Source: Lindgomyces ingoldianus (Eukaryota > Ascomycota > Dothideomycetes > Pleosporales > Lindgomycetaceae). Taken from it: DNA of 64,000 bases. The notes beneath the pieces are model-generated. The model was not told the origin of the DNA. It worked only from the letters and a program-made list of their open reading frames with translations, and searched no databases. Position numbers and translations under genes: made by a program. The DNA lies in assembly GCF_010093535.1 (NCBI RefSeq), contig NW_022985172.1, positions 279,420-343,419 of the forward strand, given 5' to 3'. Numbering within the stretch: the first letter of the stretch is position 1; every line of letters starts with the position of its first letter. This document shows, piece by piece, positions 57,868 through 64,000 of this stretch.

Positions 57868-59034
57868 ATGGTGGTAAAAAAGGGCAAGATCAACCTCAAG
57901 CGCCGTGATGGGGGTGGACTTCCACCCCCAAAGCGTGCGCGACAGGGAAGTGTTGTCAAGAATAATGGACCAAAGAAAGTCCTAACTTTCCTCGATCTCC
58001 CGGGCGAGCTACGCAATGAGGTTTATCGCCACACTCTCGTAAAGGGACGTATCGTTATCACCTCTCGTTCCGAGAAGCAACTCGAGACCTACGGCGACGT
58101 TAACACCCTTCCCCATAACTTTCGTACCCATTTTCGGAACATGCCAACCTTGGCCAGACCGGTTCGAAAGAGAGCCGTGTGGATAGCGGACCCGATGACA
58201 ACCCTCCGTTACGACCAGCGAAGCCGGAATGGAGGTGGTGTGAAGCGGTATCGTGCCAGCTATGAAATCGATGAGGTAACATCGAGCATCAACATCAGCC
58301 TACTTCTGGCGAACAAGCAAATCTACCATGAGGCAATAGGGGTCTTCTTCGAGGAAAATCTCTTCTCCTTTGAGGCTCGGTGGGAGGACATGTGTTTTGC
58401 ACCACTCACGTTCCTCAGCGATCAACCGCGTGCTTTCGACTCGCTTCGCTCGTTGCACCTCGACATGAACGCCCCACCACCGTTCACTTGTTGGGACTAT
58501 ACGAAAGACCGCGCCGTGTTAGTGACAGTTCCTTCCAATCATTTTTGGATGATTCTCGTCAAGGAGTTGCAACGCCTGCCATTGCGCCACTTTGGTCTCA
58601 CGGTGCACGGATCCGTGCCAGAAGGACTCGAAATCAACTTTGATTCTATCGAACGGGACCTGCCATGGGTGAAAGGCCTGTACAAGTTGGAATCAATACA
58701 GAGCTTACGCCTGGTCATCCAATGCTGGCCATGGTATGACATCAATTTCTCGAGGTCTGCCATTCCGAGCACTGTAGCATTCGTTGAGGGTATCCAACGC
58801 AAGTTGCTCAAAGATAAGAGTCCCGACAAAGACAATGCCGCCCAGGTCTACAAGGCTTTGCATAGGCATGGCACCCATGTTATGGACAGCCACTTAGTCG
58901 TACGGTGTGGTAACGATGCGGGTTCCTATGGTTATGAATCTGGATGTGGCAGCCCGCATAATGCGTGGGTCCAGATCGAAGACTGGAAGGAACGCGTGGG
59001 TGAAATAACTGACGAGTCTTTCTGGTATGATTGA
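57868..59034 (+). CDS. 2EXR/F-box-like fungal protein
   Basis: Single-exon, 388 residues from the ATG in the context CGCCATGG; an upstream GTG at 57850 is not preferred. A basic N-terminus (KKGKINLKRRDGG, PKRARQG) could be nuclear-targeting. TFLDLPGELRNEVYRHTL is the F-box-like signature of this family, followed by SINISLLLANKQIYHEAIGV and FFEENLFSF. The rest contains FDSLRSLHLDMNAPPP and other leucine-rich pieces in the order typical of the family. The role is unknown; an adaptor function like F-box proteins is an inference only. The dead relative at 30175 shows the family is expanded in this genome. Confidence 0.88.
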   Translation: MVVKKGKINLKRRDGGGLPPPKRARQGSVVKNNGPKKVLTFLDLPGELRNEVYRHTLVKGRIVITSRSEKQLETYGDVNTLPHNFRTHFRNMPTLARPVRKRAVWIADPMTTLRYDQRSRNGGGVKRYRASYEIDEVTSSINISLLLANKQIYHEAIGVFFEENLFSFEARWEDMCFAPLTFLSDQPRAFDSLRSLHLDMNAPPPFTCWDYTKDRAVLVTVPSNHFWMILVKELQRLPLRHFGLTVHGSVPEGLEINFDSIERDLPWVKGLYKLESIQSLRLVIQCWPWYDINFSRSAIPSTVAFVEGIQRKLLKDKSPDKDNAAQVYKALHRHGTHVMDSHLVVRCGNDAGSYGYESGCGSPHNAWVQIEDWKERVGEITDESFWYD

Positions 59035-60014
59035 AAAGACTAAGCGGCTATGCAGTCGGTAGGTGCAAAAGTCACCCAATGTTAGAGTAAACATGAGCTA
59101 ACTATGGAAGGGCAGAGTTGACGGAGCACCGGTCTCTTTGTTTGGGCAGTTGGTGACTCAAGATTTGCAATATTTTAAGGATTGTTTCAATGTCAAGAAC
59201 AATCTGGCTATTTTGCATTGATCTGAAGTCCCGTGGTCCGTACGAATAATGGTTAGTCGCCAGGGAAGCATCAGTCATTTTGGATGCAGAGCTTAAAGGG
59301 AATACAGAGAGGGTACCTACATAGTGTCCACACAATACTATGAACTCTGGTATACTACGGTTCAATTGTACTCAGGGGAATTTTTGGTACAACATGAATG
59401 AACACAGATTGGGAGTGTGGAACCATCTTAACTACGTCCAACTACAGACATCGTGAGGCCCAGTCCTCCTGAGCTTGGGTTTAAAAAGGTAAATATGCGC
59501 GGTAGTGTTGTAGGACTATATTACGGCCCACTTTTCCGCTCTACATAGTATATATGGTACGCAGTCACGCTTTTCGCTTTCAAGAGAAACCGAAGCGGGT
59601 ATAGCGAGAGTAAGAATGTAAATGGAACCCTGTGAGTTTGATTTTAATAGGGAGCATTAATATTTACTCTTGATATATTGTGTGGGAAGTATGCTCATTG
59701 AAGTCGTAGATGAAAATGGTGAGGGCTTAGAGGATATGATGAGATAGGAGCACAACAGACCAGTCAACCATAAACATATTATCACCGCTCTCCGGCATGA
59801 AACTACCTCAAAATAGCTCTATATTCACCATTGCTACAAAATAGAAAAAAAAGTCCTCTTTCAATATCATGCAAGATTAAACCCATGAATTTGGGCCAAT
59901 TACTGGTTTCAAAACGAAGTCTGGATTCACTTGAGGTGCAGAATCGTACCCAACTACTTTTACCAGTACATTTCTCCTCAAGAACACACCTCCCTCTCTA
60001 TGTCTAGAGTGAAA
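59035..60014. other. Intergenic between convergent genes
   Basis: About 1 kb between the 3' ends of the 2EXR-like gene and the DEDDh-like gene. Nothing is recognised. Confidence 0.45.
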
Positions 60015-61253
60015 TCACTTCCCCAAAAACCTCATACACCTGAGGGTATGATGTGTAGTCACAACCCTCACCGGTAGCCTATGCGCCCGGCACTTCGCGC
60101 AGGTGACCTTATTCATCTTGATATCGCACTCACCTTCAACATGATCATTGATCCTATTACACCGCAAACAATAAACAGCAACTCCCCACCTCGGAGCCGG
60201 TTTCTGCTGGCCCTGCAACTCGGCTGCCTTGCAGAGCTCAAAATTAGCACGACGAGATTGTGGAGATGGCACTAGTGCGGGATCAACGGGTATGAGGTCT
60301 TCGACTTTAGTGTGTACGAGAATGTGCATTGTGGGTGAGCGGCCGCGGAGCCGATATCCTGTGGAATGGTTGGAGGCTTCTTCATCTACGTTTTCATTTT
60401 CGTCTTCAACTTCTTCGGATACCTCTACGTTGAAATTCTTGCTATCAAGCGGATCGTAATCCAGTGAAACAGTCTCCCAAACCTGGGCCTCGTTTTCCGC
60501 CAGAACTCGTGGTTTCGAGAAACAATCACGGTCTGGCTCTGGCACAGCATCCTGAACCATGATGCCTGCGCAGAGCATGGCGCAAGCAGCGCTATCCCCG
60601 CTATTGGAAGCACAGCTGATATCCATACCCATAACCCCAGCTAGTTTCCGTAGACTAATGTTTGATGCTCCAGATCTTCCTGTTTCCCGCGCAAGGTCTT
60701 GCGTATCTAAGATTCCCACGACGTGATCCATCACCTCGATGTTGATACTGTACTTCCAGTGTAGCTTGCGAATAGTGTCGTGTATCGCGTGGCCTAGGAC
60801 AACAATAGGGCGGAGCGGCGCCTTTGGATTTGGACTACTTGGGTTTGCTTTCTGGCCTAGAATCTCTTTAAGGATGTTCGGACCCTGGGTCTTAGTCACC
60901 CACTTCGTCGTCCCGAACCGGAAGTTTTCTGGGTTGTGGTGACCGTATCGCCGGTTTCGTAAATGGCCGTACTCGCGGATGCGGAAGTGCATGGGTACCA
61001 TGGTAGTCGCGATTATCTTAGCGTAGGAGATTTCAGCGGAGGTCTTAATATCGCGGCTATCAACTAAAGTGATGCCCAATTCACTTATTTCTCGTGGCTC
61101 GATCTCGTGGATCGTGGCGTCGAGGCAGATGAGGAGTATGTCAGAAAGTGGCCCTATAAAGAGGTGGGCGAAGTCTTCTAATTGTGTTATGCTAAACTGC
61201 GCGCGAAAAGCCTTGTTATCTCCAGGCTTCGGAAATGAACCGGATTTCGACAT
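60015..61253 (-). CDS. Gfd2/YDR514C-like DEDDh-fold protein, degenerate active site
   Basis: 412 residues from ATG 61253; the frame stays open upstream to about 61454 without an ATG, so an extra N-terminal exon is possible. The fold pattern is that of an RNase H-like 3'-5' exonuclease: an ICLDATIHEIEPREISELGI strand-turn, PIVVLGHAIHDTIRKLHW, and SNISLRKLAGVMGM...GDSAACAML. The expected D-x-E of motif I reads D-A-T, and the HNAGNDA-type motif III reads SNSGDSA, so key metal ligands look lost. The C-terminus is a Cys/His-rich zinc ribbon-like module (YCLRCNR, CDI, TCAKCRAH, LRCMRF). A Glu-rich linker lies between. It may bind rather than cut nucleic acid; that is inference. Confidence 0.75.
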   Translation of the reverse strand: MSKSGSFPKPGDNKAFRAQFSITQLEDFAHLFIGPLSDILLICLDATIHEIEPREISELGITLVDSRDIKTSAEISYAKIIATTMVPMHFRIREYGHLRNRRYGHHNPENFRFGTTKWVTKTQGPNILKEILGQKANPSSPNPKAPLRPIVVLGHAIHDTIRKLHWKYSINIEVMDHVVGILDTQDLARETGRSGASNISLRKLAGVMGMDISCASNSGDSAACAMLCAGIMVQDAVPEPDRDCFSKPRVLAENEAQVWETVSLDYDPLDSKNFNVEVSEEVEDENENVDEEASNHSTGYRLRGRSPTMHILVHTKVEDLIPVDPALVPSPQSRRANFELCKAAELQGQQKPAPRWGVAVYCLRCNRINDHVEGECDIKMNKVTCAKCRAHRLPVRVVTTHHTLRCMRFLGK

Positions 61254-61708
61254 CCTGATAGAACATTCGACGAGGGCTAGAGGGTTTGATATCGGTGGAT
61301 GTGAAGGCAGTTCGAACACAGCTTCTGGAAGGAAGCGGTGGCGGAAGGGTAGGTCAATGAGCGTGAAATCTCTTATCCCGTCGTGAAAGAGAGTGAATGA
61401 AGCAATCGGACAACGTACGGAGTCTCTATGCAGAGTTTCAGGATTAACGTGAACGGATCATGTATTTTCCGGCTCCAAGAGAAGACACGGTCACTTCAAG
61501 CTGCTAGAAGAGAGTGGAAGTAGATGGAGCTAGATTGTGCATCACCCTATATATGTGCTCTTTCAAGGAGATGATCCTATAGCACCACAACCTACGCACG
61601 ACCTCGGTGTCAGTTCTCAATATATACGGGATATGTTTTAGAGAAAGCAAACCTTGACATATAGGCGGGCATTGTTAGAGAGGACTCTTCACTTGCTTTA
61701 GTTAGCTG
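61254..61708. other. Short intergenic, DEDDh promoter side
   Basis: Contains the open but ATG-less upstream extension of the DEDDh-like frame (to about 61454) and the 3' end of the archaemetzincin gene. Nothing else is seen. Confidence 0.4.
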
Positions 61709-63085
61709 CTACTCCTGTTCCATCTGCTTAAGCCTCATGTTAAGCCAAGCTCCATATCCTGCAAACAATCCAACATTTTTCAATGTATCACAATATTTAA
61801 TGAGATCTTCATATCTCTGCCTCATATATTTCCGCTTCTCGTCTTCACTTCCACCCTGCAACTCGCAAGCCACCGCGTACGAGACTTTGCTTAGACAAAC
61901 GGGACACAAATATGGCGGCTGTCGTATATCTTCCGCCATCCCAGCCGTTCCTTGCATGTTGCACGCATAGTAGACGCAGTGGTCCATCCCAAGACAGTGG
62001 CCGAGCTCATGAGCAACTGTTCGGGCGAGACGTGAGAACCAGAGGGCTACAAACTCCTCTTTTGACAAAGGTGGGAGAACCGCTGCAGCGGAGTCAATAG
62101 CTTCGCGTATTGGAGAAGCAGAAAGGGTAGCCTCAAAGTCAGGAGTTTCCACAATTTTGGTTTTCTTTGCCTTGGGTTTCTCGAGTGCGTCTGCAGCACA
62201 CAGTCCGTCTACATATTTCTTGCAATGAGAAGCTGGCCACATATGCGCATGGTCAATTCCCGCACTCTTGTCGAGGCTCGGATGATATCTAGCGGTTGAT
62301 ACTACTGCGATGCGACTTCCTCCATACGCTCGTCCGCAACAGTAGTCATCGTCCTCGTCCTCGTATATATCATGATCCGTTAGAATCATGATGGAGTACG
62401 CATCTTCAGGTAGGATTTGCAGAGCCGCATCAAGTATGTCGTTGAGATTCAATTGCACATTGAATACTCCGTCAGGTGAAGGTCGGACACGGATGCGGAC
62501 GCTTTCATCGCCATAGGCTAGCCCGACATCCTTTGGGGTGCCGCTGGACTTCGTGTATTTCTTCTCTTCCCATGGTACGAAGCGGAGGCGTCCAGGGAAG
62601 CGTTTCACAGAAATACCGCGGTAAAAAGCGCCCAAGTAGTCGACAAAGTTTCCAATTTCAGGTGAGGCAAAATCCCCCACTGAAGATGCCTTTGGCTTTC
62701 TTGATCCCTTCAAAACGTTGTTTGGCCTGACCCATTCTTTCATGAAAGCCATATTAGCTGGAATCTCAGGGACGGCAGCAATGTAGAACGTCTGTCGCTG
62801 GCTTGTAGGCTTGTTGCGCTGTTTCTCAAGCAGCCAGGATCTGAAACTTTGTGGAGGCCATTTAGGATCCAAAGCCAAATCATCGTTAGGCAATACCAAA
62901 GGTCCAGGGAAAGTGGAGGGCAATGCAACATTGGAAACCTGCGCAGAGGCCAGTCTCTTTCCAGATTTTGTAGTTGCCGCTATCCTTCGGTGGACATTGG
63001 ATCGTTCGAATCCGGCTTTTTCAGCGAAGGTTGAAGGCTCTAGTTGCAAGGCTTCGTGTGCACATTGTTCACGGGGAGCTGCCAT
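61709..63085 (-). CDS. Archaemetzincin-type zinc metalloprotease
   Basis: Single exon, 458 residues from ATG 63085 (upstream TTG not preferred). The zinc site HELGHCLGMDH is at 359-369, directly followed by Cys370 and Cys375, then CPVC (394-397). This is the HExxHxxGxxHC...C...CxxC pattern unique to archaemetzincins. Upstream FNVQLNLNDILDAAL, SIMILTDHDIYED, and a Cys-rich DDYCCGRAYGGSRIAVVST stretch match the family's N-terminal half. It is probably an intracellular aminopeptidase-like enzyme; there is no signal peptide. The physiological substrate in fungi is unknown to me. It is intact, and its neighbour (DEDDh-like) is on the same strand, 455 bp downstream. Confidence 0.92.
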   Translation of the reverse strand: MAAPREQCAHEALQLEPSTFAEKAGFERSNVHRRIAATTKSGKRLASAQVSNVALPSTFPGPLVLPNDDLALDPKWPPQSFRSWLLEKQRNKPTSQRQTFYIAAVPEIPANMAFMKEWVRPNNVLKGSRKPKASSVGDFASPEIGNFVDYLGAFYRGISVKRFPGRLRFVPWEEKKYTKSSGTPKDVGLAYGDESVRIRVRPSPDGVFNVQLNLNDILDAALQILPEDAYSIMILTDHDIYEDEDDDYCCGRAYGGSRIAVVSTARYHPSLDKSAGIDHAHMWPASHCKKYVDGLCAADALEKPKAKKTKIVETPDFEATLSASPIREAIDSAAAVLPPLSKEEFVALWFSRLARTVAHELGHCLGMDHCVYYACNMQGTAGMAEDIRQPPYLCPVCLSKVSYAVACELQGGSEDEKRKYMRQRYEDLIKYCDTLKNVGLFAGYGAWLNMRLKQMEQE

Positions 63086-63239
63086 AGCGAACACCAAGAC
63101 AAACAAGATTAAGCGAGGAAGAAGAGAACTATCGGCTCTTCAATGATAGATTTAACGACACAGGAGATAGTTGCTGATGCCTAGTGAGGCTGTGCAATAG
63201 AAGCCCATCATTTATCTCAGCAAGCTCAGACGGGATGGG

Positions 63240-63910
63240 GAGAGAGCCTCGACAGGGGCAAGCCCCTGCTAGTCAATTAGAACCCTGGCTAGTAGCCTTA
63301 GTGGCGCAAGCCCCATCTCTCTAGCTAATAAGGGTATAAGAAAGGCTTTCTCTCCCTAGCTGTCTAAGGGACTTTTGTGATTTTTTAGGTAATTTTGTGG
63401 ATCTAAACCTCCTCTACTATGCACCAGCTTAACTAAGAATTATTGTAGCTCTACCACTATACGTCTAAACTAGCTTAGATTTTAATAGGTAATAGAGAAA
63501 GTCTCTAGCTATATTCTATTATTTTTATAACCTGTTTCTAACAAGATTTAGCAAAGTACTGCGTTACTAAGTCCTGCGCAGGGCATTATAATAACCCTAC
63601 AACTGCACCTTAATGCGACTCCCTAACTACATAATATATTATTATTAGAATTTAAGGCCTATCTAAGATAAGCCTATTTTTATACTATTCTAAATTCTAG
63701 CTAATTCTGTTGTGTTGTTGTTAAGCTTTAGCTATAAAGGCAGTTAGCCTAATTACCTACTTACTCTAACTTAACTAGCTGTTGTCTAAGAACTCTAAGA
63801 ATCTAGGAGCTGTCTTAGACTAGCTCTATTAGGGAGCCTGCAAAATTCTAGGAGATTTGGTCTGCTAGTTGTTAAGCTGTAGTCTAGTAGATGGTAGTCT
63901 AGGGACTGTA
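63240..63910. mobile_element. AT-rich, RIP-like tract (probable old repeat)
   Basis: Composition changes sharply to TpA-rich sequence with few CpA dinucleotides, as left by repeat-induced point mutation. The left edge has a small palindrome (AGGGGC, AA, GCCCCT at about 63253-63266). No open frame survives. It is probably a mutated transposon fragment; class and ends are unknown. Sequence returns to normal composition at about 63910 to the window end. Confidence 0.5.
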
Positions 63911-64000
63911 GCGGCGCAGGCAAGACAATGGGTCCGAATGCGGTATGAATCCACTCAGAGGCATATGGGAGTGCGTGGGGACTCAGAGACCTGGGAATAC

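Noticed and set aside
1..64000. tRNA, rRNA and CRISPR search by eye
   Set aside because: No T-loop GTTCRANTC with matching acceptor stem, no rRNA stretch, and no regularly spaced short repeats were seen.

Overview
The window looks like nuclear DNA from a filamentous ascomycete (Pezizomycotina; Leotiomycetes is my guess, not demonstrated). Reasons: genes broken by short introns of about 43-65 bp with GT...CTRAY...AG signals, and fungus-specific families (AA9 LPMO, fungal rhodopsin-domain receptor, NACHT/STAND protein, DUF6594, fungal F-box families). Stop codons in the dead genes fit C-to-T change, as expected from RIP (repeat-induced point mutation). I saw no tRNA, rRNA, CRISPR array or bacterial-type operon.

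Regions. 0-6 kb: a divergent pair, an 803-aa protein with a chymotrypsin-like layout and GDCG in place of GDSG, and a 348-aa tail-anchored protein; part of their shared promoter is duplicated near the left edge. 6-17 kb: the housekeeping core, a Myb/SANT-ended protein, the PP2A activator rrd1, an Ala/Pro-rich protein and the ribosome-rescue GTPase hbs1. 17-25 kb: a frameshifted methyltransferase, an F-box gene and a secreted AA9 LPMO. 26-36 kb: a 1,167-aa NACHT protein, then a gene-poor stretch with a dead 2EXR-like gene and a dead DUF3435/FluG-type recombinase. 36-43 kb: a calpain-like protease with Gly-Tyr repeats and a polytopic membrane protein. 44-51 kb: a Tc1/mariner fossil, a truncated paralogue and the intact copy of a 2OG-Fe(II) oxygenase, and a rhodopsin-domain receptor. 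53-57.6 kb: a dead DUF6594 gene, a dead C2H2/retropepsin gene and a complete 771-bp hAT-like MITE. 57.8-64 kb: a 2EXR-like protein, a degenerate DEDDh-fold protein, an archaemetzincin, and an AT-rich RIP-like tract.

There is no single pathway. The conserved core (rrd1, hbs1) sits beside accessory DNA where recognition or regulatory genes (NACHT, F-box, receptor) mix with mobile-element fossils. Spliced models were joined by hand; exon lengths add up in frame for rrd1, the Ala/Pro protein, hbs1, LPMO, NACHT, calpain, membrane protein, oxygenase and receptor. Family names come from motif recognition only, with no database search.
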